Source of the DNA: Chamaelirium japonicum
Lineage: Eukaryota > Streptophyta > Magnoliopsida > Liliales > Melanthiaceae
Direction of reading: 5' to 3'
Length of the DNA stretch: 64,000 nt
Assembly (NCBI GenBank): GCA_947650365.1
Contig: OX393554.1
Coordinates: 36,848,482-36,912,481, forward strand
Below, piece after piece: positions 24,726 to 38,245 of this stretch. The notes under the pieces are model-generated. The model was not told the DNA's origin. It searched no databases and worked only from the letters and a program-made list of their open reading frames with translations. A program made the position numbers and the translations under genes. The stretch's first letter is position 1, and every line of letters begins with the position of its first letter.

Positions 24726-27700
24726 TTTTATTTAAATAAAATATTATTATAACTAACTAAGTTTTTAAATAATTATATTTTATAATTTATGATTTATTTA
24801 TAATAATTTAGTTATAATAATTTATTAAATTATAAAATATTAATTGAAATAACTAAAAATATTTTACTATTTATATGATCAAATAATTTACTAATTGTTT
24901 AAATAATAAGTAAATAGTTATTGAATTAATTTTTTATTTTATTACTTAATAAAATAATTAATTTTTTGATGTACTTTATTTAATTTTTATAATTTAATAA
25001 AGTAATTTGTAAATTATATTTTTTATATAATAATTTATTTAAATTATTATTTATTTAACTATGAAATTTTTTAATAATTAAATTATTTTTTTGTTTAAGT
25101 TAATAATCTATTTAATATATTTCTTTCCTAAATAAGTTTTTAATTATTTAAAAAAATTATTATTGAAATAATTCTTTATATATTTATCTAAATAATGAAA
25201 TTCTAATTTTATAATTATTTTAATAAATTTTTATGTCAAAATTTATTTAAATGATAATATAATAATTTTATTACACAATAATTTAGTTATATAATTATTA
25301 ATTAAATTATTTTCTTATTTTATAAATTATAATTTATTTCAATTATTTTTTATTTAATTATAAAATTATTTAATAATTAAATTATTTTTTCATTTAAGTA
25401 AATAATCCATTTAATATATTTTTTTACTAAATAAGTTTTTAAATATTTCAAAAATTTTGTAATTATTTAATTATTTAAAAAAATCAATATTTAAATATAA
25501 TAATAATAACCTAAATAATATAATAATATTTCCATTATTTTGTGAGAATATAATAATAACATAAAGAAATAATTAAATTATTCAAATATTTTAAAAAATA
25601 ATTAAATAATTCTTTGAATTATTATTCCATAAATTATAATTAATCCAATATTTTTATAAAATTATTTTATTATTGAATTATTCAAAAAGTAAATAATGAA
25701 AATATTTAAATATTTTATTATTTTATTATTGAATTATTTTATTATTGAATTATTCAAATAATGAATATATAAATTATTATTATTGAAAATTATTGAAAAA
25801 ATTATTGAAAGAGTAAATAATGAAAATTATTTTATAATTGAATTATTCAAATAATTTATTTATTTTATTATTTAAATATTTACATAATAATTTTTTAAAA
25901 TAATAATTTATTTATTTTATTATTTAAAATAATAATTTTTTTCATTAATTAAATCATTAGTTAATTATTGAAATATTTAAATCCTTAATTAAGGAAGAAA
26001 TATAATAAATAGATTATTTACTTAAAAAAATAAATATTTAAATTATTAAATAATATTATATTTAAACAATTAATTATTTAAATAAAATATTATATAAAAA
26101 TATAAATACATTTTTTTATTATATTATGAAATATTAATTTAAATAACTAAAAAAATAATTTTTTAATTAAGTAATAAAATAAATAAATAATTTTATAATT
26201 ATTTACTTATTATTTAAATAATTTGTTAATTGTTTGAACATATGAATAGTATCATCTCAACGTTATTATGATTATCATTGTAATATTTATATAATTTTTT
26301 TAATAATAGCAACCATTTATTTAATTATGAAATAATTTATATAATTGAAATATTTTAATAATTAACTTTTTATTAAAATTATAATTTTATTTAATTTTTT
26401 ATTTATATGGTTATTTAATGAAATTTATTATTTTATTTCTTTATTAATTATTATATTATTAAATATTAAAATTATATAACTATTTAATGGATTAAAATAT
26501 TAAATAAAGAAATAATGATTTAAGTATATAATTAATTTATTTTATTGGTTATTTCTTTCATTATTATTATTAGTTAAATTAATTTAATTACTTCATTAAA
26601 TAAGAAATTATTGAAATAATAAAATAATTAATTAATTCTTTATTTTGTTGTTCAATAAATAAATAATGATAATAAATAAAATATTTTATAATAAAAGAAA
26701 TTTAAAAATTATTAAATTATGAAATATTATTTGAAATAACTAAAAAAATAAATTATTTAATTAAGTAATAAAATAAAACAATAATTTAATAACTATTTAC
26801 TTATTATTTAAATAAATAGCTTAATAATTTTTTTAATAATCATAGAAATATTTATTGATTTTAATATTGAAAAAATAAATAATCAATAGTATCATCTCAA
26901 CATTATTATGATAATTATTGTAATGTTTAAATAAGTAAATAATAAAAATATTTAAATAATTACCATTAATAAAATAATTTTTATAATTTTTATTTACTTA
27001 TTTTATAAAATAATTAATTAATTTAAATATTTTTATCTTAATTAATAAAATAATATAATAATATAATAACTAATTACTTATTAATAGTAATCATTTATTT
27101 AATTATCCTATAATTTAAATAATTGAAATATTTGAATAATTTAATTTTAATCTAAATAATAATTTTATTTTATATTTCATTATCTAGTTATTTAAGAAAA
27201 TTTATTATTTTATTTCTTTATTAATTATTGTATTATTCATTAATTAAATTATGTAAGTATTTAATGGCTTAAAATATTAAATAAACAAATAATGGTTATG
27301 GTTTAAGTATATAATTAAATTATTTTATTAGTTATTTGTTCAATTAATTTAATTAATTTATTAAATAATAAATTATGGAAATAATAAGTTTTTAAATATT
27401 TGAATAATTGACTAATTATTTCAAAAACATTATTATTTAAATAATTCTTTATATATTGATATAAATAATAAAATTCTAATTTTATAATTATTTCACTAAA
27501 TAATTATGAAGAAATTTATTTAAGTTATAATGTAATAATTTTATTTCATAATAATTTATTTATGTAATTATTAATTAAATTATTTTATTATTTAAAAATA
27601 TTATAATTTATTTAAATTATAATTTCTTTAACCATGAAATTATTTAATATTTAAATTATTTTTTATATAATTATCTAATTAATAAAATTCTAATTTTCTA

Positions 27701-29370
27701 ATTACTTTAATTAATAATTATTGAATAATTTATTTAAATAATAATCTAATAATTTTATTACATAATTATTTAGTTATTTAATTATTAATTCAATTATTTT
27801 CTTATTTTAAAAAATAAATAATAATTATAATTTAATCTTTAATATTTAAAATGAAATATTTCAAAAATAAAATACTTAATAATAGTAATCGTTTATTTTA
27901 TTATAAAATCATTTCAATAATTGAAATATTTGAATATTTAACTTTTTATTAAAATTATGATTTTATATATTTATTTAATGAAATTTATTAATTTACTTAT
28001 TTATTAATTATTATATTTTTTAATAATCAAATTATGTAACTATTTAAAGGTTTAAAATATTAACTAAAGAAATAATGATTTAATTATATAATTAATTCAT
28101 CATTTTATTAATCAATAAGTAAAAAAAATAAATATTTAATTAATTACCATTAATGAAATAATTAAATTATTTTAATAAATTTATCTTTATAAAATTATCT
28201 AAATAATTAATTTACCTTTATATAATTATCTAAACAATGAAATTCTAATTTTCTATTTATTTTAATAAACCATTATGAAAAAACTTATTTAAATTATAAT
28301 ATAATAAATTTATTTCATAATAATTTAGTTATGTAATTAATAATTAAATTATTTTACTATTTCAACAAATTATAATTTAAATAAATTATAATTTATTTAA
28401 CTATGAAATTATTAAATAATTAAATTATTTTTTCGTTTAAGTAAATAATCCATCTAATAAATCTCTTTTCTAAATTATTTTTAAATATTTAAATAATTCT
28501 TTATATTATTATCTAATTAATTAAATTCTAATTTTATAATTATTTAAATAAATAATTATTTAATAATTAATTTAAATATTAATCTAATCATTTAATAACA
28601 TAATAATTTAGTTATGTAATTATTTATTAAATTATTTTTTTATTTCAAAAAATTATTAATTGATATATTTTATTCTTTAAATTATTACTTAATTATTTAA
28701 AAAATAAAATACTTAACTTTATTTTGTTAAAATATTATATAATTCATTAATGGAATTATTTTTTTAGAATATAATAATAATATAAAAAAATAATTTAGTT
28801 ATATAATAATTTAGTTATAAAATAATTTAGTTATAATAATAATTTATTTAAATAAAAATCTAATTATTTTATTATATAATAATTTAGTTATATAATTATT
28901 AATGAAATTATTTTACTATTTCAAAACATTATTACTTAAATATATAAAAATAAAATACTTAAATTTATTCTATTTAAATATTATATAATTATATAATGGA
29001 ATTATTTTATTAGAATATAATGATAACATAAAGAAAGAATTAAATTATTCAAATATTTTATAAAATAATTAAAATAATTCAAATTATCTAATATTTTTAT
29101 TATTTACTTATTCAATAATTCAATAATATTTATTGATTTATTTCATTATTGAATTATTAATAAGTAAATAATGAGAATATTTAATTAATTATAATTTCTA
29201 TAATAATTATTCAAATAATTATTTAATTATGTTATAAAATATTTAAATAATTTCATTATTTCTTTATGTTATTAATATTTTTTAATAAAATAATTCAATT
29301 ATATAATTATATAATATTTTAATCAAATAATTTAAGTATTTTATTATTTAAATATTTACGTAACAATTTG
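24726..29370. repeat. AT-rich repeat region, 4.6 kb, with composite units
   Basis: Almost pure A/T. Forward 325-bp landmarks appear near 25108 and 25417 (spacing about 309 bp), and AGTATCATCTCAA landmarks near 26240 and 26885. The left-junction sequence appears without satellite near 28681-28712, running on into AAATACTTAACTTTATTTTG. No gene or ORF of note. Confidence 0.65.
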
Positions 29371-29762
29371 AGGACCAAGGGAGGATTCAAATACCATTAC
29401 AGTTGTTCAGAATATACTATCAACTAATATATTAGGGTTTTAAATTATGGGTAGAATTAATAAAGTATTTAGGGTTTTATTATTATCGTTCAAATATTAA
29501 TTTGAACGGTAATATATTAAATAATATTAATTCGTACGAATGAATTACATTAATACTGTTACGATATTAACAACTGTTACGGTATTAACAATTGTTACAA
29601 TAAAATGAACCGTTCATTATACGGTATTATTTGTACCATATAATATTTGATTTATAATTCAAATTATCGTTTTATAATTAGAATGAATAATTATTAATAT
29701 TTATAATTAGAATGAATAATTATTTTAATAAAATTTGAATTATTTGATAAATTTAATTACGA
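29371..29762. repeat. ACCGTT-type module, partial copy
   Basis: Begins at an unusual GC-richer piece (GGACCAAGGGAGGATTC), then ATATTAGGGTTTTAAATTATGG as in 17957-18000, then GAACGGT and satellite-like TTCGTACGAATGAATTAC. No gene. Confidence 0.5.
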
Positions 29763-29985
29763 ATGAGTATTGCTGAGACCGGTACTGATGAAGGTTTCTC
29801 GAGCGAAATTGCCACTATCGATGTTTATCGGAATGATTTCTTCGATTAAAGGTGAAACCTCCCACTCGATCGGTGGAGGTTCGGTCAGTGGGACTTCCTT
29901 TGGTTGTTATTTTGAAGAAGGGCCTGCTTTATCTCGCAGGCGCTTTGGTCGTGCCAGGTCTACTCGACGATCCGTTCTAATTCAA
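29763..29985 (-). pseudogene. Higher-complexity island, possible degraded coding fragment
   Basis: About 220 bases of ordinary-complexity DNA inside AT-rich satellite. Read on the minus strand, one frame is open for about 70 codons apart from one TAA. It gives a protein-like composition with a basic stretch (ARPKRLRDKAGPSSK) followed by a Pro/Glu-rich acidic stretch (LTEPPPIEWEVSPLIEEIIP). The plus strand also has an 81-codon open frame, but its composition is less convincing. I do not recognise a family. It could be a captured exon or a remnant of a transposable element. Confidence 0.35.
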
Positions 29986-30089
29986 AATATTGGATTACGT
30001 AATATAAAAATCTGATTATTCATGTATTAATAATCAATAATTTTTTATGAAAATATTAAGAATTAGACCATTTTCATGGATAAGTATTA

Positions 30090-30340
30090 AAATATAAAGA
30101 GAGAGCATGTTTGATGGCTCTCTCTTTCTTTCATCTCAGAATTTGTTATCAGCACGAACATATCGAGTCCAGCCGACCCGTCGTAAGGAAACTAAGAGAG
30201 AAACGAAGACAGAAGAGAGAAAGAAGAAGAAAGATAAGAATGGAGAAATAAACAAAGAGAGAAGAAGTCCTACTCTAGTCTATTGGCCACGGCTGTAGGT
30301 TTGAAGTAAGAAGTAATTTAAATTCCAAAACTCCACTTCT
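30090..30340. other. Second non-satellite island, purine-rich with a short hairpin
   Basis: It opens with an inverted repeat (AGAGAGAGC ... GCTCTCTCT, about 30096-30126). An ordinary-complexity stretch around ACGAACATATCGAGTCCAGCC follows, then a GA-rich tract near 30185-30268. A 63-codon frame exists on the plus strand but is mostly Lys/Glu/Arg from the GA tract. Not identified. Confidence 0.4.
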
Positions 30341-31955
30341 CAATAGTATCATCTCAATGTTATTATAATTATCATTGTAATATTTCTATAAATTTTTTTA
30401 ATAATAGTAATCTTTTATTTACTTATAAAATAATTTAAATAACAGAAATATTTTAATAATTAAGTTTTTATTAAAATAATAATTTTATTTATTTATTTAA
30501 TTATCTATTTATTTAATGAAATTTATTATTTTATTTATTTATTTATTATTATATTATTAAATAATCAAATTTTGTAACTATTTAATGTTTTAAAACATTA
30601 AATAAAGAAAAAATGATTTAATTATATAATTTATTTATTTTATTAGTTATTTTTTAATTATTATTATTTACTATTATTATTATTATTATATAATTTATTT
30701 ATTTACTATTATTATTTTTTAATGATTTATTATTATTATTTTGTAATTATTATATAAAATTAATTTACTTAATTTAATAAATTACCATTAATGAAATAAT
30801 TATTATAATTTTCATATATTTTTTTTATAAAATAATTTATTAATTTAATTATTTATTTCATAAATTAATAAAATAATATAATAGTTATTTATTATTATTT
30901 TAAAAAATTTATATAATTCAAAAAAATATTTTATAATTTAAATATTCAAATAACTAACTAATTATTTAAATAATAAATAAATAGTTATTGAATTAATTTT
31001 TTATTTTATTACTTAATAAAGTAATTAATTTTTTGATGTATTTTATTTAATTTTTTATAATTTCATAACGTAATTTAATAATTATTTCATTATATAATAA
31101 TTTATTTAAATTATTATTTATTTCACTAGGAAATTATTTAATAATTAAATTAATTTTTTGTTTAAGTAAATAATCTATTTAATATATTTCTATACTAAAT
31201 AAGTTTTTAAATATTTAAATAATTAACTAATTATTTTATTATTTTAAAAAATTTATGGTTTAAATAATTCTTTATATAATTTTCTAAATAATAAAATTCT
31301 AATTTTATAATTATTTTAAAAAATAATTATTCAAAAATTTATTTCATTGATAATATAATAATTTTATTATATAATAATTTAGTTATGTAATTATTAATCA
31401 AATTATTTTATTATTTCAAAAAATTATAATTTTTAAAATAATTATTTATTTAAATATGAAATGATTTAATAAATAAATTATTATTTTGTTTAAGTAAATA
31501 ATTTATTTAATATATTTCTTTACTAAATAAGTTTTAAAATATTTAAATAATTGTATAATTATTTATTTATTTAAAAAAATATTATTTAAATAATTATTTA
31601 AATAATTATCTACTTAATAAAATTCTAATTTTATAAATATTTTAATAAATTATTATTTAATAATTTATTGAAATAATAATCTAATAATTTTATTATATAA
31701 TAATTTTATTATATAATAATTTTATTATGCAATTATTAATTAAAATATTTTATTATTTCGAAAAATTATTAATTAATATAATTTATTCTTTAAATTATTA
31801 ATTAAATATTTAAAAAATAAAATACTTAAATTTATATTGTTAAAATATTATATAATTATATATTGGAATTATTTTAGTTGAATATAATAATAACATAAAG
31901 AAATAATGAATAATTCAATAATTATTATTGAATTATTCAATAAGTAAATAATAAA
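30341..31955. repeat. AT-rich composite repeat unit
   Basis: Begins with the AGTATCATCTCAATGTTATT landmark, continues through AT-rich sequence, then 325-bp landmarks near 31180 and 31508 (spacing about 328 bp). The junction sequence without satellite lies at 31797-31829. No gene. Confidence 0.65.
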
Positions 31956-32330
31956 AATATTGGATTACGTAATAGTTCATTCGAACGGTAATTTTTATAT
32001 TCAATAATCAGATTATTCAAAATAAATAACGATTCAAAATTATTGAATATAAAAATTATTAGACCCTTTTTAAATAATAAATATTGGATTATGTAATAGC
32101 TCGTACGAATGAATTAGAATAGCTCGTACAAATGAATTGAATGGTTCGTACGAATGAATTAGAATGTATCATACGAATGAATTAGAATGGATCGTACGAA
32201 TGAATTAGAATGGGTCATACGAATGAATTAGAATAGCTCGTACGAATGAATTAGAATAACTCGTAAGAATGAATTAGAACGGTTCATATTTCAAAATATT
32301 GGATTACGTAATAGTTCATTTGAATGGTAA
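31956..32330. repeat. TTGGATTACGTAAT modules flanking a micro-block of satellite
   Basis: ATATTGGATTACGTAAT occurs at 31957-31973 and 32296-32312, a one-base variant at 32081-32096, and another exact copy at 29987-30003. Between the second and third lies a block of about eight satellite monomers (32097-32287) with AGCTC, GGTTC, GGATC and GGGTC variants. The core ATTACGTAAT is a perfect palindrome. Confidence 0.65.
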
Positions 32331-33110
32331 AAATTATTGAATATTTTTATATTCAATAATCAGATATTAGAACGGTAATTAAATGGATTACGTATTTGAA
32401 TTTTAACTATTTATATTACCGTTTACATTATATTACGGTTCAAATAATATATTACTGTTCAGATATCTGAACCGTATATTACCGTTCAAATAATTATACG
32501 GTAGTATGAACGGTAATACATTAATAATATTTAAATAGCTATTAAGTAATAAAATAAAAAATTAATTAAATAACTATTTACTTATTTTTTAAATAATTAG
32601 TTAATTATTTGAACATATATATAATTAAATATTTTTTAAAATTATATAATTTTTTTACTTAAATTAATTAAATGGATCCATATAATCCATTTAATATATT
32701 AGGGTTTTCCATATATTAGTATTATTAGAACGGTTCTAAACATAATAAAATTATAACGTATTATTAGTAATTCATTAATTAATTCTTAATTAATTCTTTA
32801 AATATAAATTAATTAAATAAGAACAGTTCATATATTAAACATATTACGGTATAAATGTTATTTTAATAAAATATTTTTATAATGAATACATTATATCTGA
32901 ACCGTATAATATAATTAATTAGTACGAACGGTTCAAATAATTATACAATAATATTTGGACCATATATCTGAACAGTATAATATTTAGAATATACCGTTCA
33001 CATATTATACCGTTTATTATAATATATTTTTATTATATTTGAACCGTAATAAATATACGGTAATATATTACATAATGTACGGTTAAAAAAGGTAATTATT
33101 AATATATTAC
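32331..33110. repeat. ACCGTT-type modules, including the second copy of the 365-bp unit
   Basis: GAACCGTATATTACCGTTC-type dyads lie at 32440-32520 and an AT-rich piece at 32530-32690. 32723-33090 repeats 19437-19805. No gene. Confidence 0.65.
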
Positions 33111-34218
33111 ATAATGTTAATATATTTTGTTTAAATATTATATAATTATATAATGGAATTATTTAATTAGAATATAATAATAACATAAAGAAATAATTGA
33201 TTTATTCAAATATTTTATAAAATAATTAAATAATTATTTAAATAATGATTTTTTATATTATAATTAATCAAATATTTTTATTATTTACTTATTGAATAAT
33301 TCAATAATATTTATTGAAATTTTTTTATTATTAAATTACTCAATAAGTAAATAATGAAAATATTTAATTAATTATAATTTATGGAATAATGATTAAAATA
33401 ATTATTTAGTTATTTTATACAATAATTATATAATTTCATTATTTTATTATGTTATTAATATTTTTTAATAAAATAATTCAATTATATAATTATATAATAT
33501 TTTAATCAAATAATTAAGTTTTTTATTATTTAAATATTTACATAATAATTTAAATTATAAATTATATTAATTAATAATTTTTAAAAATATTAAAATAATA
33601 TAATTAATAACTACATAAATAAATTATTATGTAATAAAATTATTAGATTATTATTTAAATAAATTATTCAATAATTATTTATTTAAATAACTAAAATATT
33701 AGAATTTAAATATTTAGATAATTTAATAACTATTTACTTATTATTTAAATAATTAGTTAATTATTTGAATATATGAATAATAAAATATTTTTTTAAATAG
33801 CTTAATATTTTTTCTAATAATCAAAGAAATATTTATTGATTTTAATATTGAAATAATAAATAATCAATAGTATCATCTCAATGTTATTATGATTACAATG
33901 TAATGTTTCTATAATTTTTTTAATTATACTAATCAATTATTTAATTATAAAATAATTTTAATAATTGAAATATTTTAATAGTTAACTTTTTATTAAAATA
34001 ATAATTTTATTTAATTATTTAGTTATTTAATCAAATTTATTATTTTATTTATTTATTTATTATTATATTTTTAAATAATCAAATTATGTAACTTTTTAAT
34101 TTTTTAATATATTAAATAAAGAAATAATTTATTTATTTATTATTTTATTATTCAATAAAATAATTAATTCATTCATTCATTATTTTATTATTCAATAAAT
34201 TATTGAAATAATAAGATA
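33111..34218. repeat. AT-rich repeat region up to the copia breakpoint
   Basis: Same AT-rich family, including TAGTATCATCTCAATGTTAT near 33868. Homology to the copia leader begins near 34219, so this is the left flank of the truncated copia element. Confidence 0.65.
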
Positions 34219-34278
34219 ATTAAAATACCATAAAATGAGTTTATAAAGCATTCTAATATACTCCTATTTATTTTTCAG

Positions 34279-35090
34279 ATGACCAAACTAGACCTCTTAT
34301 CTGTCATCCTAAATGATAACAAGCTTACGGGTCCTAACTATGAGGACTGGAAATGCAACCTCATGCTTGTTCTGAGGATCAGTAAACACACCATGGCCCT
34401 AACCACTTAGGAACCGAACCTACCTGGTCCTGATGCCACTGAGTCAGAGACCAAGGTTTTCTCCGACTGGTGAGATTCTAATGAGATGTGCAAGTGTTAT
34501 ATCATTGCTTCCTTACAGACAACTCTACAGAAGCAAGTCGAAGAAATGCCTGATGCTTCTGATATGATGTTATACCTCAAAGAAATGTTTGAGGGGCATA
34601 GCCGTGTAACGCGCTACCTCACAATAAAAAAAACTCGTTAGCACTAAGATGTCCGAGGGGACGCTTGTCCGAGAACACATGCTGAAAATGCTTGGGTTCC
34701 AGAACAAACTGGCTATCTTGAATATTGTGCTGGATAACGAGGTTATGACTGATATCTTCCTTGCGTCCCTGTCTGGAGCCTTTGAAGGCTTTGTCACTAA
34801 CTTCAACCTTAACAAATTGGAGATAACAAATATAGAGCTTCTTGGAGCTCTCCAGGCAGCAGAAGATGGGTTCAAGGTTAGAGGTGAGGCATTAAGTGCT
34901 AAGCTCAGGGCTGCTCTGAAGGCTAAGAAGCCTATGAGCAAGAAGCCTAAGAACAAGAAGCTAAAGGCAGGGCCTCTGCAGAACCATGTGGGGACCTCTA
35001 GGTCAAGAGAGATAAAGTCACTAAGCACGAAGTGCTTCAGATGTGGCGAAAAGGGCCATTGAAAAAAGGACTGATAAAGCCTCAGGGTAC
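34279..35090 (+). pseudogene. gag: copia gag, degenerate
   Basis: The start ATG (MTKLDLLSV) follows a pyrimidine tract ending in CAG, exactly as in the related minus-strand element. The reading aligns with that copy throughout: an LTGPNYEDWK motif near residue 16 and a later zinc knuckle CFRCGEKGH (about 35035-35062). Breaks seen are TAG at 34408-34410, TGA at 34471-34473, a frameshift in the A-run near 34624-34637, and a TGA in place of the Trp after the zinc-knuckle His (35063-35065). Gag would form the particle and bind element RNA. This copy cannot make a full-length product. Confidence 0.85.
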
Positions 35091-36420
35091 TGGGACAGGT
35101 AATTATCAGCTACTTGTAGTTGAGTCACTTCTTTCAAGTAGTAGTTCTTTTGCATCTTCGATTGTGGACTCTAGTTCCACTGACCATGCCTGTAACTCTT
35201 TACAGGGATTCCAGGTAAGCAGAAGGCTACTTGATGAGGAAGTGTTCCTAAGCATGGGGACTGATGCTGTTGCAGTTGCAAAGCAGTTGGAGATGTTTAT
35301 TTATCTTTTTCTAATGAAAAGACTTTGGTTCTAAGAGACGTATTATATGTACGGTCTTTGAGACGTAATCTAATTTCTGTTTCTTCTATGGTGAATGATG
35401 GTTATTCAGTTCTTTTTGATACATCTGGTGTGTCTATTATAATGAATGGAACCTTCATTATTAGAGGAATAGTTCAGAACGTCTCTATATTCTAAGTCCT
35501 AAATTAGAGAAAGAAAACATAACCGCTTTAAATATTAACTCATCTAAACAAAAAAAACCTTCAGAAAATCTAACTCTATTATGGCATCTGGGACTTGGGC
35601 ATATTGCCTCGATAGAATTAATAGGTTGGTCAAGGCCGGGCTTTTGGAAACAGATCCCTCGGAGATCCTTCCAACCTGCGAGTCTTGTCTAGAGGGCAAA
35701 ATAACCAAGAGGACTTTTAAAACCAAAGGGAATAGGGCCACAGAGATATTAGAGTTAGTTCATTCTGATGTATGTGGACCCATGAGCGTCCAGGCGATAG
35801 GAGGTCATGAGTACTTCATCACGTTTACTGATGATTACTCAAGATATAGCTATATCTACCTAATGCATCGGAAGTCTGAGTCCTTTGACAAGTTCAAAGA
35901 ATTCAGAACCGAAGTTGAAAAGCAGACTGGTAGATATATAAAAGCTCTTCGATCTGATCGAGAAGGTAAGTACCTATCGGACGAGTTCCTTGGGTATCTT
36001 AGAGACAGTGGGATTGTATCCTAGTTGACTGCGCCAGGTACACCACAACATAATGGAGTTTCTGAAAGAAGGAATCGGACCTTGTTGGACATGGTCCGTA
36101 GTATGATGAGTTATGCTAGTTTACCGACCATATTTTGGGGATATGCCCTATTAACAGCAGCTTATATGTTAAACCATGTCCTATCTAAATCAGTGCCTCA
36201 AACGCCTAGAGAACTGTGGTTAAAGCGAAAGCCTACACTGCAGTATTTCAGAATATGGGGATGTCCTGCACATGTGCGGAAAGACAAGAGGAATAAGATG
36301 GAGACTAAGTCTAAGGTATGTCTGTTCATAGGCTATCCTAAAGAAATAAAAGGTGGTATATTTTATGATCCTGAGGATAAGAAGGTACTTGTTTCTACGA
36401 ATGCCATCTACCTAGAGTAG
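35091..36420 (+). pseudogene. pol: copia protease and integrase, degenerate
   Basis: The protease region reads SSIVDSSSTDHACN near 35155, where the related copy has the catalytic DSG; here it is DSS. A frameshift near 35278 and others before 35600 break the gag-pre-integrase part around the HHCC zinc finger. The integrase core from 35740 is readable: HSDVCG, then RSDREGKY (first and second catalytic Asp) and [11 protein letters not shown] (Glu). The glycines normally seen after the second Asp are altered. A TAG at 36022-36024 replaces a sense codon before [10 protein letters not shown], and another TAG ends the stretch at 36418-36420. Confidence 0.82.
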
Positions 36421-38231
36421 GACTATATTATGGACCACAAGCCAACCAGTAAGGTAGTTCTGGAAGAGCTACTGGATACTGGTAGAGGTAGCATATCCAG
36501 TAACATAGAGGGAAGAGGTAACATTAAAACTAGTATACCAGAGACTGTAGAAACGAATCGCTCAGTACCACTATTACCTCGTCACAATGGGAGATAAATC
36601 AGAGCTCCTGAAAGATACTATGGAGAGACTTTATTAGTCGATCCAGAGATTCAGGAGGATGATCCCTTGAGCTATGATGAGGCGATAAAATCTTCTGACA
36701 GTTCTGCTTGGCAAAAAGCCATGGAGGCAAAAATTGCATCTATGTCCCAAAACAATATCTGGACACTTGTTACACCATCACCCAATATTAAACCTATTGG
36801 GTGTAAGTGGGTGTACAAGAAGAAAAGAGGACATGATGGTTCCGTTGAGACTTATAAAGCTAGATTAGTTGCCAAGGGTTTCACCCAACGAGAAGGGATC
36901 AATTATGACGAGACCTTCTCATCGGTAGCTATGCTTAAGTCTATTCGAATCCTCTTATCCATCGCAGCCCACTATAATTGGGAGATCTGGCAGATGGATG
37001 TCAAGACAGCTGTCCTCAACGGGGATTTGGAGGAAGACATATATATGATGCAGCCTCCAGGTTTTGAGTCAGTAGGTCAGAAAGATCTGGTTTGCAAACT
37101 TCAGAGGTCCATCTATGGACTGAAAGCATTCAGAAGTTGGAATATCCATTTTGATCAGACAATCCGCTCATATTGATTTGATCAAAATGAGGATGAACCT
37201 TGTGTATACAAAAGGAGTGATAATACTACAGTGGTATATTTAATACTTTATGTAGATGATATACTACTGATTGGAAATGACGTAGGAACATTATCTACGG
37301 TAAAAGTTTTGTTATCCTTGCAATTCGACATGAAAGACCTAGGTGAGGTGAGTTATGTTCTGGGGATTAAGGTAACTCAAGATCGCCAGAACAAGATTCT
37401 CTCGCTCTCACAAGCTGCTTATATAGATAAGATACTGGCCAGATTCAGCATGCAGGACTCCAAGAAGGGTTCCTTGCCATTCAGATATGGCTTGAAATTG
37501 TCTAAGGATCAATGTCCTAAGACACCTGAGGAGAAGGGAGAGATGCAGAAGAACCCTATGCTTCAGTAGTGGGTAGTCTAATGTATGTCATGCAGTGCAC
37601 GAGGCTAGATATCTATTTTGCAGTAGATATGATGGGTCGGTTTCAGTCGAACTCGGGTCCAGCACACTGGACTACTGTAAAGAGTATACTCAAGTACCTT
37701 CGTCGTACGAGGGATTATGAGTTAGTTTACACTTTACAAGACCTGAAACCGATTGGATACACGGATGCTGACTTTATGTCAGATGTGAAATCCATAAAAT
37801 CGACTTCAGGTTATGTTTTTATGTTAGGAGGAGGAGCAGTAAGTTGGCAGAGTGTGAAGCAAGGTTGCATCACAGACTCCACCACTGAAGCTGAGTACGT
37901 GGCAGCGTGCGAGGCTGGAAAAGAGGCGGTGTGGTTAAAAAAGTTCTTATTGAACTTAGGGTGCGTACGAGAGGCTCAGTCACCTATTGTCCTTTATTGT
38001 GACAATAGTGAAGCAGTAGTACAGGCCAAGGAGCCAAGGCACTACCAGAAGGGGAAACATATCGAATGTAAATTCTACTTGATCCGGCAGTTTCAGAAGG
38101 AATGGTAAGTAGCGGTGACCAAGATAGCATCTGCAGACAATGTTGTTGATCCCTTTACAAAGGCGATTCCTGCAAAGGCATTTGAGCAGCATGTAGAAGC
38201 TATAGGAGTCAGAACCGTTTTTTCTCGCTAG
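36421..38231 (+). pseudogene. pol: copia reverse transcriptase and RNase H, degenerate
   Basis: RT motifs are clear: IGCKWVYKKKRG, YKARLVAKGFTQREG, WQMDVKTAVLNG, and the catalytic YVDD at 37249-37260. The YVDD is intact here, unlike in the minus-strand relative. RNase H follows, with YTDADFMSD, STTEAEYVAACEA and LYCDNSEAV. Disabling changes are TAA at about 36595, TGA at 37174-37176, a frameshift near 37560 and TAA at 38106-38108. The family's natural end is a TAG at 38229-38231, just before the polypurine tract and LTR. Confidence 0.88.
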
Positions 38232-38245
38232 ACCAAGCGGGAGAT
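38232..38245 (+). other. Polypurine tract before the copia LTR
   Basis: ACCAAGCGGGAGAT directly precedes the LTR start. The related element has ACCAAGTGGGAGAT at the same place. This purine run would prime plus-strand DNA synthesis. Confidence 0.65.

Noticed and set aside
30107..30298. 63-codon plus-strand ORF
   Set aside because: Mostly Lys/Glu/Arg from a GA-rich tract; no support as a gene.
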